Of a stretch of 64,000 bases of DNA, positions 7,739 to 16,629 are shown piece by piece. Below the pieces are notes generated by a model. The model was not told the DNA's origin and did no database searches. It was given only the letters and a program-made list of their open reading frames with translations. Made by a program: the position numbers and the translations under genes. How positions within the stretch are numbered: the stretch's first letter is position 1; each line of letters opens with the position of its first letter. Location of the stretch: assembly GCF_040549465.1 (NCBI RefSeq), contig NZ_JBEPTL010000005.1:62001-126000 (forward strand), in the 5' to 3' direction. The stretch comes from Lacisediminihabitans sp040549465 (GTDB lineage Bacteria > Actinomycetota > Actinomycetes > Actinomycetales > Microbacteriaceae).

Positions 7739-9052
7739 ATGGCCATGTCAACTTTTAGAAAGCGCGTCTTTGCCCTCATTGTTGTGGGTACCGTCGGCGC
7801 ACTCGCTCTCACCGGATGCAGCGCAGGCAGCCGCACCGGCAATGCGAATGCCACAAAGGTTACCTGTGACTACACAGCACCCAGTTCCGCGACGACGGTC
7901 AACGTCCTCGCCTACAACTCATCCGCTATTGACCCGTTCACCAACACGATGGTGTCGAGCTGCACCAAAGGCAAGGTCACGGTGAAGCACGATCCCATCG
8001 ACTTCGGCGGTCAGGTCACGAAGACGACCGCGACGCTCGCGGGCGATACCGGCTCTTACGACATCGTCGAGACCTACGGCTTCGTGATTCCCAGTCTGGC
8101 GACCGCTAAGAAACTGCGTCCGCTCGACGATCTTTACAAGAAGTACGCGAACGACTACGGCCTGGATAAGATCAGCGCGTCGATGCGAACGGGCATGTCC
8201 TTCAATGGCAAGCTTTACGCCCTGCCGATGCAGACACAAATGTTCGTGATGGCCTACCGTGCAGACATCTTCACAAAGCTCGGCCTCAAGGTGCCTACGA
8301 CCTTCCCCGAGATGACCAAGGCGGCCGATGCGATCAAAGCAGCTGGAGTCATGCAGTATCCGATCGCGCTTCCCTGGCTCGCCACGTCGGACGTCTCAAC
8401 GAGCTTCCAAGCCGCGATGAATTCGCTCGGCGCCGACTTCGTCACGTCGAACGGAAAGGTGACGTTGAATACCCCTGAGGCGAAGCAGGCTCTTCAGGCG
8501 ATGAAATCGTTGCAGCCGTATATGGACCCGCAGGTCACCACCTTCGACCAGCCCAAGGTTCAACAGCAGATGTACAACAACACTGCAGCTATGTCGATAA
8601 TGTTCTCGGGTCGTATGAACGACCTCACGCTTGAGAACAACAGCACCTTGGCCAAATCGTTTGCTTTCGCCGCCCCGCCCAAGGTCAGCGACAACGCCAA
8701 GTACGCCTACGACCGCCTGTCGATCGACGGATGGTCGATTCCCTCTAACACAAAACTCGACCCCAAAATGCTCTTCGTGATGATGGCATCGGCCGTCAGC
8801 GAAGACGCGTCGAAGGCATCGGTTCCCGCCGCATATCCGGCTCGCGAGGGCATGGTCACCGCGAAGAACTCACCCTACGGCAAGGCGGCGAACGACTCGA
8901 TCGCAGCGGCGATGCCACCGGTCGTGGCGGCGAACCTGTCCGACGTATCCAACAAGATCCGTCCCATCCTGATGCAGGTCCTGACGGGCGCCGTCTCGGT
9001 CGATGTCGGACTGACGCAGATGCAGGCTGCCGGCGAGGCCGTCGCCGGCTGA
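7739..9052 (+). CDS. ABC transporter solute-binding lipoprotein (sugar type)
   Basis: A 437-residue exported lipoprotein. The signal peptide (MSTFRKRVFALIVVGTVGAL) ends in a lipobox with Cys (LTGCS at about residues 26-30). The rest fits family-1 extracellular solute-binding proteins of carbohydrate importers (for example YALPMQTQMFVMAYRADIFTKLGL, then PEMTKAADAIKAAG). Two in-frame ATGs, 7739 and 7745, are possible. It heads an operon with two permease genes; no ATPase gene lies nearby, so a shared MsmK-like ATPase elsewhere is presumed. Two LacI-type operators precede it. The substrate is unknown but is probably a polyol or sugar derivative handled by the oxidoreductases downstream. Confidence 0.88.
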   Translation: MAMSTFRKRVFALIVVGTVGALALTGCSAGSRTGNANATKVTCDYTAPSSATTVNVLAYNSSAIDPFTNTMVSSCTKGKVTVKHDPIDFGGQVTKTTATLAGDTGSYDIVETYGFVIPSLATAKKLRPLDDLYKKYANDYGLDKISASMRTGMSFNGKLYALPMQTQMFVMAYRADIFTKLGLKVPTTFPEMTKAADAIKAAGVMQYPIALPWLATSDVSTSFQAAMNSLGADFVTSNGKVTLNTPEAKQALQAMKSLQPYMDPQVTTFDQPKVQQQMYNNTAAMSIMFSGRMNDLTLENNSTLAKSFAFAAPPKVSDNAKYAYDRLSIDGWSIPSNTKLDPKMLFVMMASAVSEDASKASVPAAYPAREGMVTAKNSPYGKAANDSIAAAMPPVVAANLSDVSNKIRPILMQVLTGAVSVDVGLTQMQAAGEAVAG

Positions 9053-9098
9053 GTCCCGCAGCAGTATCCGGTGATCCATCATCAATGGAGATGAACCA

Positions 9099-9970
9099 AT
9101 GAAGACGCGTGAATTCTGGATGCTCTTTGCACCGAGCTTCCTGGTGATGGGCGGACTTCTCGTCCTCCCTCTCATCCGCACCATCCAGTGGAGCTTCGAG
9201 AACGTCCGCTACGGGACGCCCGGAACCTTCGTCGGGCTCGGCAACTACATCGGGGCCCTCACCGATCCGAGGTTCGGCAAGGCCGTCCTCTTCACTGTCG
9301 CCGTGACAATTATCACGACGGCGATTCTGCTCGTTCTCGGTTATATCGTCGCGACCGGAATCGATAGGCTCACGAAATCGCGCCCGATTGTGCTGGGGAT
9401 CCTGCTCGTCTCCTACGTACTCCCGAACCTAGTGGGCGCCGTTGCCTTCTCCTGGTTATTCGACGACAACTTTGGCGGCATCGTCAACAGGTTCATCGGG
9501 CTTATGGGCGGAAGCGAGGTGCTGTGGTTCACCGACCAAGTGCCCAACGCCGCCCTCATCATCGCGAACACGGTGTGGCACATGCTGCCGTTCGCGATGC
9601 TGATCATTTTGGCTGGCTTGCAGGGCGTGCCGATCGAGCTGCGTGAGTCGGCGAACATCGATGGGGCGTCGCCATTGCAGACGCACCTTAACGTCATCAT
9701 ACCCACGATCCGCGGGGTGCTCGGCTTTGTGACCCTCATCTCGATCATGGATGTGTTGCGCATGTTCGACAACCTGATCCCCCTTTCGCCGCAGGCGGAA
9801 ACGATCGGAAACGAGTCAATCATGCTCTACGTCTATTCGGTGGCCTTCGCTAATGGGCCCAGCAGCTCGGCCTGGGCAGCGCGATCAACGTGCTCACAAT
9901 CATCATCATTCTCATCATGCTCATCCCCTTCATCAGGGGGATCTTCAAAGAAGCGAAGGCCCTACGATGA
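9099..9970 (+). pseudogene. Sugar ABC transporter permease 1, frameshifted near its end
   Basis: A MalF/UgpA-type inner-membrane permease. It starts at 9099 with an N-terminal membrane helix, and the EAA loop is visible (LRESANIDGASPLQTHLNVIIPTI). At about 9857-9860, in a run GGGCCC, the frame changes. In the original frame the protein would run on to 10532 through nonsense. In the next frame the expected ending appears (QQLGLGSAINVLTIIIILIML ... KEAKALR) and stops at 9970, overlapping the next start by 4 bp. One base appears to be missing. The cause may be a real mutation or a sequence error. If real, the last membrane helix is lost and the importer is probably inactive. Confidence 0.8.
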
Positions 9971-10872
9971 CGCTCAACGCACGGTCGCTCTCCACGGGCA
10001 CGACAGCCACCGCCGATATCGAAGGCAAGGGCCGGAGCCGCAAGAACGGGTCAAAGCGCAAGCCGCCCATCATCACAGGTACCTTGCTCGGGCTCCTCTG
10101 CCTGCTGACCCTGAGCCCGATCATCTGGATGACGCTATCGGTGACAAAACCCACAAACGTGGCGTTCGCGAATCCGCCGGTGTTCGGGGGCTACCAGCCC
10201 ACACTGCAGGCATTCGTCGACCTGTGGGAGACTACTTACTTCGCCGACTACCTGACCAATACCCTCGTGGTGGCCGTAGTCTCGACCGTGATCGCGCTGA
10301 TTATCGGCATCCCCGCCGCCTATGCTCTCTCGCGGTTCCCGAGCTACGTATCGGCCATCCTGCTAGTACTCGCGCTCATCTTCCGAGCACTGCCCCGCTT
10401 CGCCGTGGTGCTGCCGATGTACGACATCAGCCGGGCGCTCGGCATCTACGACAGCACGTTCGCGCTAGCTATAGCACTGGTCGCGATCAACCAACCGTTC
10501 ACGATCTGGCTTCTCCGAAACTTTTTCGCTGACATTCCGAAAGAACTCGACGAGGCGGCGATGCTCGACGGCTGCACTAGAACTGGGGTGCTGCGCCGAG
10601 TGATGATCCCATTGATGGGACCCGGCATCCTTACGGCTGGCATCTTCGTGTTCCTCTTCGCGTTCCAGGAGTACCTAACCGCCCTGGTACTCACCGACAC
10701 CTCATCAAAGACCGTTCCCGTCTTCATCGCAACGCAACTCGGGCAGACGCTGCCGATGCTGCAACAGTCGGGCGCGGCCGCGCTGCTCCTGACCATCCCA
10801 GTGATCTTCATCGCGCTTATCGCCCAAAAATATCTCGTCGCGGGGTTGAGTGACGGCGCCGTCAAGGGGTGA
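9967..10872 (+). CDS. Sugar ABC transporter permease 2 (MalG type)
   Basis: A 301-residue MalG/UgpE-type permease with six membrane segments. The EAA motif, which docks the ATPase, is ELDEAAMLDGCTRTGVLRRVMIPLMGPG. The N-terminal 35 residues are charged and cytoplasmic (KGRSRKNGSKRKPP). The ATG at 9967 overlaps the corrected stop of permease 1 (ATGA), which supports both this start and the frameshift call. It completes the membrane pore of the importer headed by the lipoprotein at 7739. Confidence 0.92.
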   Translation: MTLNARSLSTGTTATADIEGKGRSRKNGSKRKPPIITGTLLGLLCLLTLSPIIWMTLSVTKPTNVAFANPPVFGGYQPTLQAFVDLWETTYFADYLTNTLVVAVVSTVIALIIGIPAAYALSRFPSYVSAILLVLALIFRALPRFAVVLPMYDISRALGIYDSTFALAIALVAINQPFTIWLLRNFFADIPKELDEAAMLDGCTRTGVLRRVMIPLMGPGILTAGIFVFLFAFQEYLTALVLTDTSSKTVPVFIATQLGQTLPMLQQSGAAALLLTIPVIFIALIAQKYLVAGLSDGAVKG

Positions 10873-10873
10873 G

Positions 10874-11557
10874 GTGACGCCGCTCGTTCTTTTGGCCGGC
10901 ATGAACTGCACGGCCGATCTCTGGGCTGACTGCGGACTCGGCAACACCCTGACGCCCGTGCTCGGCGAGCGGTCGATCAACGCACAGGTCGATCGGCTGC
11001 TCGCCGACCTCCCCCCGACTTTCGCCCTCTGTGGGTTGTCCCTCGGGGCCATCGTGGCCATGGCGCTCGTCGCCCGGGTGCCCGAGCGGGTCGAGCGCCT
11101 GTGCTTGATGTCGACCAATGCCAAGGGCCCCACGCCTGCGCAGCAGGAATCGTGGAAGGCCTGGGCCGATCGAATCGAAGCAAGCGAGAGTCCCGAAAAC
11201 CTGCAGGACGAAATCCTCTCCGCGCTCTTGTCGCCCGACGCGCTGGCCCACCGGCCCGACCTCGTGCGGAGGACTCGTCGGATGGGGGCGGCGACGAGGG
11301 CCGTGAATCTCAGCGCCCAACTGGCGATGCAGGGCACACGCTCCGATCTGCGGCCGGCACTGCGCCGCATCCAGATCCGGACGCTCGTCGTCTCGGGCAC
11401 CCGGGACACGATCTGTCCGCCCGAGTCCCATCGTGAAATCGTAGCCGCGATGCCGCGTGCGCGACTCATCTCCGTCGATAGCGGCCACCTGCTACCCCTC
11501 GAACGAGCGGATGTCATTGGCGATGTTTTGCGCGCATGGCGCGACGGCGATCCCTGA
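10874..11557 (+). CDS. Alpha/beta hydrolase
   Basis: A 227-residue single-domain alpha/beta hydrolase. The nucleophile elbow is GLSLGA (Ser near residue 58). The catalytic Asp is in the SGTRDTICPPESH segment and the His in DSGHLLPLERADV. The GTG at 10874 is one base after the permease stop and has AAGGGGTGAG upstream; an earlier GTG at 10850 is possible. As the last gene of the importer operon, it may hydrolyse an ester or lactone of the imported compound. The exact substrate is unknown. Confidence 0.85.
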   Translation: MTPLVLLAGMNCTADLWADCGLGNTLTPVLGERSINAQVDRLLADLPPTFALCGLSLGAIVAMALVARVPERVERLCLMSTNAKGPTPAQQESWKAWADRIEASESPENLQDEILSALLSPDALAHRPDLVRRTRRMGAATRAVNLSAQLAMQGTRSDLRPALRRIQIRTLVVSGTRDTICPPESHREIVAAMPRARLISVDSGHLLPLERADVIGDVLRAWRDGDP

Positions 11558-11579
11558 CCGAGGGTTGGCCGCGCCTTAA

Positions 11580-12323
11580 TCAGTCGCGCGGTGCCAGCAA
11601 CCCCGCCAGGTGCGCCATCAACGATGACGCCAGGTTGTAGACCACGAGCTGCGCCCCGTCGTCAAAAGCCCTGCTCGCGACGGCGGTGGTGTTCACAATA
11701 TCCATCCGAAGCGCGCCGCCTGATGCGATCGCCGTGTTTACGCGCGCGATTGCCTCGGCGACGGGCAGGTCGGCGGGGCCAGATGACGCGGCCAAATCTG
11801 CGGGGCCGATCATCACGCCGTCGAGTCCCGCGGTAGCCACGATGGCGTCCGCCGCCGCCACTCCAGCGGGCGATTCGATCATGCCGATGAGGAGCGTGTT
11901 TCTGAGATACCAGTCGCGGTGTTGCGTAGGGTCGGCTCCACCGAACCGACCAGCCCGGCTGTAGGTCGCGAAACCTCGGCTGCCAACCGGCGGATAGTGG
12001 GTGGCAGCGACCAGGGCCACGGCGTCGGCGGCGGTGTCTACATGGGGCGCGAGGATACCTTCTGCGCCCTGGTCGAGGGCGCGCAGTATCATGCCCGGAT
12101 CGTTCGCGCCGACGCGAACAACAACGGGAACCCCGTGGATTGCGGCCACCGCGATGTGCTGGCGGAGCGCCACGATGTCGGCGGGACCGTGCTCGCAGTC
12201 GACGAGCACGAAGTCGAAGCCAGCGACGGCTGCCATCTCGACCAGTTCTTCGGCCGGGATCCTCAGCAGGACGCCCAGCAGACGCTCGCCCGACTCGGCC
12301 CGCGCGCGTAAAGACACGCGCAT
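11580..12323 (-). CDS. HpcH/HpaI-type aldolase
   Basis: A 247-residue class II pyruvate/2-oxoacid aldolase. The residues known from E. coli HpaI are present at equivalent places: His45 (VDCEHG), Arg70 (VVVRVG), metal ligands Glu150 (MIESPAG) and Asp176 (GPADLA). It would cleave a 2-oxo-4-hydroxy acid into pyruvate or a related oxoacid plus an aldehyde. Its start overlaps the stop of the SDR gene by one base (TGATG), so it is the third gene of an operon HDH-like, SDR, aldolase transcribed away from the LacI gene. It is the likely final carbon-cleaving step of the pathway. Confidence 0.9.
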   Translation of the reverse strand: MRVSLRARAESGERLLGVLLRIPAEELVEMAAVAGFDFVLVDCEHGPADIVALRQHIAVAAIHGVPVVVRVGANDPGMILRALDQGAEGILAPHVDTAADAVALVAATHYPPVGSRGFATYSRAGRFGGADPTQHRDWYLRNTLLIGMIESPAGVAAADAIVATAGLDGVMIGPADLAASSGPADLPVAEAIARVNTAIASGGALRMDIVNTTAVASRAFDDGAQLVVYNLASSLMAHLAGLLAPRD

Positions 12324-13081
12324 CAGGCGACCATCCCCGCAGAGAGGTCGACGTCGGCGCCGGAGAGCCCTGGCATACCGAGCATCGCGACCACGGCCCG
12401 GCCAACCTCCTCCTCAGTCACCATCCGACCGAGCGCAGACCGCGAGACGAACGACGCTTCGGCCTCGTCAATCGATGTTCCAGCGCGTTCGGCCTCGAGC
12501 CGGAAGTTTCGTTGCATGCGCGCACCGTCAACCGGCCCGGGCGACAACGTGTTCACGTTGACACCGGCCCGCCCCACCTCGAAGGCGAGGGCTGATGTCA
12601 ACCCGATCACCGCCATCTTGGAGGCGCAGTAAGGCGTGCGATGGGGGAGAGGCCGTTTGCCCGATACCGAGGCAAGGTTGATCACATCTCCCAACCCGCG
12701 TTCGACCATGGGCGGCAGGAACGCCTTGCAGAGCAAAAAGACGCCGCGCACATTGACAGTGAAGACGGAGTCCCAATCTTCGACCGAGATTTCGGTGAGC
12801 GAGGCGACCGGGCCGGGAACGCCGGCGTTGTTGATCAGGATCGACACTGGTGTGCCGGCGAGGCTTGTCGCCAGCCTGTCGACCGACGCGGGGTCGCTCA
12901 CATCGCAGGCGATGGATCGTGCCCGGCTGCCGAGGCGGCCCACAACGTCATCGAGCTTGGTAGTGTTGCGGCCAACGACCACGATGTCTGCGCCGGCGAC
13001 GTGCAGCGCGGTGGCGATAGCTGCTCCGAGGCCGCTTCCGCCACCCGTCACGAGTGCGGTGCGCCCGACGAGCCCGGTCAT
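12323..13081 (-). CDS. Short-chain dehydrogenase/reductase
   Basis: A 252-residue classical SDR. The cofactor motif TGGGSGLG is at residues 12-19, NNAG at 84-87, the catalytic Ser is in INLASVSG and the YCASK motif (Tyr151, Lys155) follows. It probably oxidises a hydroxyl of the pathway intermediate with NAD(P)+. It overlaps the HDH-like gene by 4 bp upstream and touches the aldolase gene downstream, so all three are translated together. Confidence 0.92.
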   Translation of the reverse strand: MTGLVGRTALVTGGGSGLGAAIATALHVAGADIVVVGRNTTKLDDVVGRLGSRARSIACDVSDPASVDRLATSLAGTPVSILINNAGVPGPVASLTEISVEDWDSVFTVNVRGVFLLCKAFLPPMVERGLGDVINLASVSGKRPLPHRTPYCASKMAVIGLTSALAFEVGRAGVNVNTLSPGPVDGARMQRNFRLEAERAGTSIDEAEASFVSRSALGRMVTEEEVGRAVVAMLGMPGLSGADVDLSAGMVA

Positions 13082-14406
13082 CGAGCAGGCACTCGTGAGG
13101 CGAGGTTCTCCTCAATCCACGGGAAAGTTCGTCCGCTATGCATCCAGGCGCGGACATCTCCCGATCGGGCGTGGCCCTCGAACAACTCGACGCGAGCGGC
13201 CCGGCCGCACACCTCGCCGAGCATCGCAGACGACGCGGTGTCCTTAATCTGCTGGAAGGTGACCGTGCGCAGGTACTTGCCCACCCACAGGCCACCCGTG
13301 TAACGGGCCGCGCCGAGGGTTGGCAGCACATGGTTCGTGCCGATCACCTTGTCTCCGTACGACACGCAGGTGTTCTCGCCGAGGAACAGGGCGCCATAGT
13401 CGTGCATCTTCTCCAGAGCGAGACGCGGTTCCTTCGTGAAGATCTGTACGTGCTCGAATGCGAACAAGTCGGCGAGGGCGTAGGCCTCGTCGATGTCGTC
13501 GACGACGATGACCTGGCCCCAGTCGCGCCAGGCTGGCTCGGCGTAGTCCCTCGTCGACATGCCAGGCAGCAGCTGCTCTATGTGCTCTAGCACCTGCTGG
13601 CCGAGAGAGCGCGACGTTGTGATGAGAACGGCGGGTGACTCCGGACCGTGCTCGGCCTGCGAGAGCAGGTCTACGGCGGTGAGGAACGGATCGGCCTCAT
13701 CGTCGGCCACGATCATAATCTCGGTCGGGCCGGCGAACAGGTCGATGCCGACCTCACCGAACAGCTGACGCTTGGCCTCCGCCACGTAGGCGTTGCCGGG
13801 GCCCGAGATCATGTTTACCGGCTGCATTGTCTCGGTTCCGAGGGCCATGGCCGCGACGGCCTGAACTCCTCCGAGCACGTAGATCTCATCTGCACCGGCG
13901 AGCTTCATGGCCGCAATGGTGGCGGCGGGAATCTCGCCCCGGATGGGCGGGGTGCAGGCGACGACGCGAGGCACGCCAGCGACCTTGGCCGTGATGATCG
14001 TCATGTGCGCGGATGCGGTGAGCGGGTATTTACCGCCGGGGATGTAGGCGCCTGCAGCCTGCACCGGCACGTGCTTCTGCCCCAGAAAAACGCCCGGCAG
14101 TGTCTCGACCTCGATGTCGACGAGTGAGTCGCGTTGTGCCTGCGCGAAGGCGCGCACCTGCTTCTGCACGAACACGATGTCGTCGATGACCTGCTGGTCG
14201 AGCGTCTCCATGATCGCCTCGACCTGGGCATCATCGAGGCGAAAGGCCTCCGGGGACCACGTGTCGAATTGTTCGGAGTACCGACGCACCGCACTGTCAC
14301 CGTCCTCGCGGATACCGGCAATGATGGACTTCACTCGCTCGGCCACGTCGCTCTGAGTGCTGTCGGTGAACGACTTCGTCGGCGCACTCTTCAGATATAA
14401 AGGCAT
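13078..14406 (-). CDS. Histidinol dehydrogenase-like enzyme 1 (alcohol to acid oxidation)
   Basis: A 442-residue member of the HisD superfamily. It has the zinc ligands Gln and His (SQAEHGP), Asp (YGDKVIG) and a late His (EGHARSG), the catalytic Glu-His pair (FAFEHVQIF) and the GPGNAYVAEAKRQ block. It has no his-operon neighbours. HisD relatives in catabolic loci, such as sulfopropanediol dehydrogenase HpsN, oxidise a primary alcohol to an acid in two steps, and that role is inferred here. It is the first gene of an operon read away from the LacI gene, with a GGAAG ribosome-binding site and a perfect operator in its promoter. A paralogue lies at 19632-20963. Confidence 0.88.
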   Translation of the reverse strand: MPLYLKSAPTKSFTDSTQSDVAERVKSIIAGIREDGDSAVRRYSEQFDTWSPEAFRLDDAQVEAIMETLDQQVIDDIVFVQKQVRAFAQAQRDSLVDIEVETLPGVFLGQKHVPVQAAGAYIPGGKYPLTASAHMTIITAKVAGVPRVVACTPPIRGEIPAATIAAMKLAGADEIYVLGGVQAVAAMALGTETMQPVNMISGPGNAYVAEAKRQLFGEVGIDLFAGPTEIMIVADDEADPFLTAVDLLSQAEHGPESPAVLITTSRSLGQQVLEHIEQLLPGMSTRDYAEPAWRDWGQVIVVDDIDEAYALADLFAFEHVQIFTKEPRLALEKMHDYGALFLGENTCVSYGDKVIGTNHVLPTLGAARYTGGLWVGKYLRTVTFQQIKDTASSAMLGEVCGRAARVELFEGHARSGDVRAWMHSGRTFPWIEENLASRVPAR

Positions 14407-14424
14407 CGCTGCTTCCTTTCGATG

Positions 14425-14437
14425 TGCATACGTATGC
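14425..14437. promoter_or_regulatory. LacI-type operator, site 3 (perfect palindrome)
   Basis: TGCATACGTATGC contains the perfect 12-bp palindrome GCATACGTATGC. It lies in the divergent promoter region between the HDH-like operon and the LacI gene. A degraded copy follows at 14447-14459 (minus strand TGCATACGAAAGC). This is the best match and serves as the consensus for the five sites in the locus. Confidence 0.75.
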
Positions 14438-14446
14438 TGTCATTAT

Positions 14447-14459
14447 GCTTTCGTATGCA
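14447..14459 (-). promoter_or_regulatory. LacI-type operator, site 4 (weak)
   Basis: On the minus strand this reads TGCATACGAAAGC: one half-site is exact and the other degraded. It is spaced 22 bp from site 3, about two helical turns, so two repressor dimers could bind the same face. Confidence 0.5.
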
Positions 14460-14460
14460 T

Positions 14461-14476
14461 GGAGGGTCAACCCTCC
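14461..14476. promoter_or_regulatory. Inverted repeat GGAGGGT-CA-ACCCTCC
   Basis: A perfect 7-bp inverted repeat with a 2-base centre, 20 bp upstream of the LacI gene start. It may be an operator for another factor, or a small hairpin in the lacI leader. Confidence 0.35.
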
Positions 14477-14496
14477 AATAGACTTCGAGGGTGGGC

Positions 14497-15501
14497 ATGG
14501 CCATTACGAGCCGGGACGTCGCGCGACTGGCAGGCGTGTCGCAGCCGACTGTCTCTCGCGCGCTGCGAGACGATCCGCGTGTCTCCGAAATGACCAAGGC
14601 CAAGGTGCGTGCTGCAGTCGACCGCCTGGGCTACGTGCCCAGCGAGGCCGGCCGAGCGCTCTCATCCGGCCGCACCCGTCGCATTGGCCTTCTCGTCACC
14701 GATCTCGAGAACCAGTTCTACGCGCACATAATCGCCCCGGCGCACCTCCAGCTCGAGCAGCTGGGCTACCAGCTCATGCTGCACACCGAGACGGCAGACA
14801 ACGAAACGATCGTCGAGAGGCTGATCGCGAACGGCGTCGACGGCGTGATCCTCGCGACCACGACCGTCGATTCGGTGGTGCCGCTTCGGCTTCGAGACCG
14901 CGGCCTCCCTTTCGTCTACTTCAACCGCACGGCATCCTTCGCCGACGCCGACGCCACTGTTGTCGAGCCAGCTTCCGGTTTCGCCGCGGCCGCCTCTCGG
15001 GCTGTCGCGCTTGGGCATTCCCGCATCGGCGCCATCCTCGGTCCGAGCAACACGAGCACGGCGCAGTCGCGTGAAGTCGCACTTCGCGCGGCGCTGGCGG
15101 CGAACGGGCTCGATCTCAGCCCGCATAACATTCGGCGAGGACCGTTCGATACGCGCACAGGAGACGACGCGACGACCTCGCTCCTCGGACAGCTGTCGCC
15201 CCCCACTCTTATCTTCTGTGCAAACGACGTCGTGTCGTACGGGGCGCTGAACGCCGCACGCCGACTGGGCGCGGCAGTTCCGGGCGACGTGTCGATCATC
15301 GGCTTCGACGACCTACCAGCGGCCTCGTGGCCGATCATCGAGCTGTCGACGATCGCGTACGACCTCACCACGATGGCGCGCGAGGCGGCCCGGCTGATAG
15401 CGCGCCGTATCGAGCAGCCCGACGCTCCCGTCTTGCATGTCAAGTACGAGACCTCTTTCGTCGAGCGTCGAACGCTCGCTTTGGCATCCCCCTCAGCCTG
15501 A
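14497..15501 (+). CDS. LacI-family transcriptional regulator
   Basis: A 334-residue regulator with an N-terminal LacI helix-turn-helix and hinge (TSRDVARLAGVSQPTVSRAL, residues about 4-23) and a periplasmic-binding-protein-like effector domain (GLLVTDLENQFY, LFCANDVVSYGAL, SIIGFDDLPAA). The ATG at 14497 is preferred over a GTG at 14491 because GAGG lies at the proper distance. Its gene is divergent from the HDH-SDR-aldolase operon. Palindromic sites in that gap, before the ABC importer and before the SnoaL-like operon suggest that it controls the whole catabolic locus and itself. Confidence 0.92.
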   Translation: MAITSRDVARLAGVSQPTVSRALRDDPRVSEMTKAKVRAAVDRLGYVPSEAGRALSSGRTRRIGLLVTDLENQFYAHIIAPAHLQLEQLGYQLMLHTETADNETIVERLIANGVDGVILATTTVDSVVPLRLRDRGLPFVYFNRTASFADADATVVEPASGFAAAASRAVALGHSRIGAILGPSNTSTAQSREVALRAALAANGLDLSPHNIRRGPFDTRTGDDATTSLLGQLSPPTLIFCANDVVSYGALNAARRLGAAVPGDVSIIGFDDLPAASWPIIELSTIAYDLTTMAREAARLIARRIEQPDAPVLHVKYETSFVERRTLALASPSA

Positions 15502-15539
15502 TCGCCCACCTCGGACTTGCGCTCCTTGCGTTCGTCCTG

Positions 15540-15552
15540 TGCATACGCATAC
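15540..15552 (+). promoter_or_regulatory. LacI-type operator, site 5
   Basis: TGCATACGCATAC matches the locus consensus at 11 of 13 positions. It lies downstream of the LacI gene and about 70 bp before the GTG of the SnoaL-like gene, so it probably controls the operon from 15621 onward. Confidence 0.6.
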
Positions 15553-15620
15553 ACTGCTGATCATCACCGCACCGTTTGAGACACATCAGTGCCTTGGCCA
15601 CGAACAGAAGGAGCGCGAGC

Positions 15621-16601
15621 GTGCCTCTCGATCCGGTCGCTTACCAACCGTATGCCGACCCCGACGATTTCATCCGCGAGGTCACCGACCTCATCTGGGT
15701 GGATCGCTCGATTAGCTATATCCGCGAGAATTACGAGCCAGACTCCATCGTGCACGGCGGCTATGGAACCTTGGACAACCGCGCCGAGGTGATCGAGGGC
15801 ACTCTGATGCGCATCTCGGCGACCCCCGACCGCACGGGCCAAGCCGAAGATGTGATTTGGGAAGCACGGGGCGACGATGCGTTCCTCAGCTCGCACCTCG
15901 TTCTCTCAGGGCATCTGCGGGCGCCCGAGGTGAGCCGCACGATCGCGAACTGTCTCTACCGCCGAGGCCGCATGGTCGAGGAATGGGTCGTGCGCGACTC
16001 CCTCGCCGGTGCCCTTGAACGCGGGGATGATCTCGACGCCCTCGCCCGTGCCCAGGCGTTCCGCGGCTACACCGGATCGTGGTTGGAACCGGCGCCGGTC
16101 GATCCGATCGCGCTCGGCGATTCTGGACCCCGGCCCGACGATTACCATTCCGAGGTCGAAACGGTAATCGAGATGATCCAGACGGTCTGGAACGACCGCG
16201 ACCTGCAGAGGGTCGAATCGTTTTTCAACCGCGACCTTGTGCTGCAGACCGTCGGCAACCGAACGATCATCCGCCCCGAAGGCTACCGACGCGCCCTGCT
16301 CCGTTTCCTCGAAGCATTCCCCGCGGGACAGTTCGAGGTGCGCGACATACAAACGAACTATGACGTGCGCTATGCCGGACTCCGGGTGGCCATCACCTGG
16401 AAATTTCTCGGCTCGTATAACGGCCAGCCGAACTACGGGCCCATCACCAACAAGCCGGTCGACGTGCTCGGTATGTCCCAGTTCACCTTTCACAAGGGAG
16501 TTCTCGTCAAAGAGGTGCGCCTCTGGGACGACATCGCGCTGAGGGCCCAGATCGCCGGCATGCGCGGCGACGAGCCGGTCCGCCCCACCAATATTTACTG
16601 A
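15621..16601 (+). CDS. SnoaL-like protein with two NTF2-fold domains
   Basis: A 326-residue protein that appears to hold two NTF2/SnoaL-type folds: one around residues 10-140 (VDRSISYIRENYEPDSIVHGGYG) and one around 175-315 (MIQTVWNDRDLQRVESFFNRDLVLQT). SnoaL relatives are cyclases, isomerases or dehydratases acting on small hydroxylated compounds. The GTG at 15621 has AAGGAG upstream. It leads an operon with a bicupin and a carbon-nitrogen hydrolase. The function within the pathway is not known. Confidence 0.75.
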   Translation: MPLDPVAYQPYADPDDFIREVTDLIWVDRSISYIRENYEPDSIVHGGYGTLDNRAEVIEGTLMRISATPDRTGQAEDVIWEARGDDAFLSSHLVLSGHLRAPEVSRTIANCLYRRGRMVEEWVVRDSLAGALERGDDLDALARAQAFRGYTGSWLEPAPVDPIALGDSGPRPDDYHSEVETVIEMIQTVWNDRDLQRVESFFNRDLVLQTVGNRTIIRPEGYRRALLRFLEAFPAGQFEVRDIQTNYDVRYAGLRVAITWKFLGSYNGQPNYGPITNKPVDVLGMSQFTFHKGVLVKEVRLWDDIALRAQIAGMRGDEPVRPTNIY

Positions 16602-16629
16602 CAATCTAGGTACGGAAAGAAGAAGAATA

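Noticed and set aside
9840..9865. Programmed -1 frameshift in the permease gene
   Set aside because: GGGCCC is not a known slippery heptamer, no downstream pseudoknot is apparent and permease genes of this family are not known to use frameshifting. A mutation or sequence error is simpler.
13078..14406. Histidine biosynthesis gene hisD
   Set aside because: No other his genes nearby, two paralogues in one locus and catabolic neighbours; a HisD relative with another substrate fits better.
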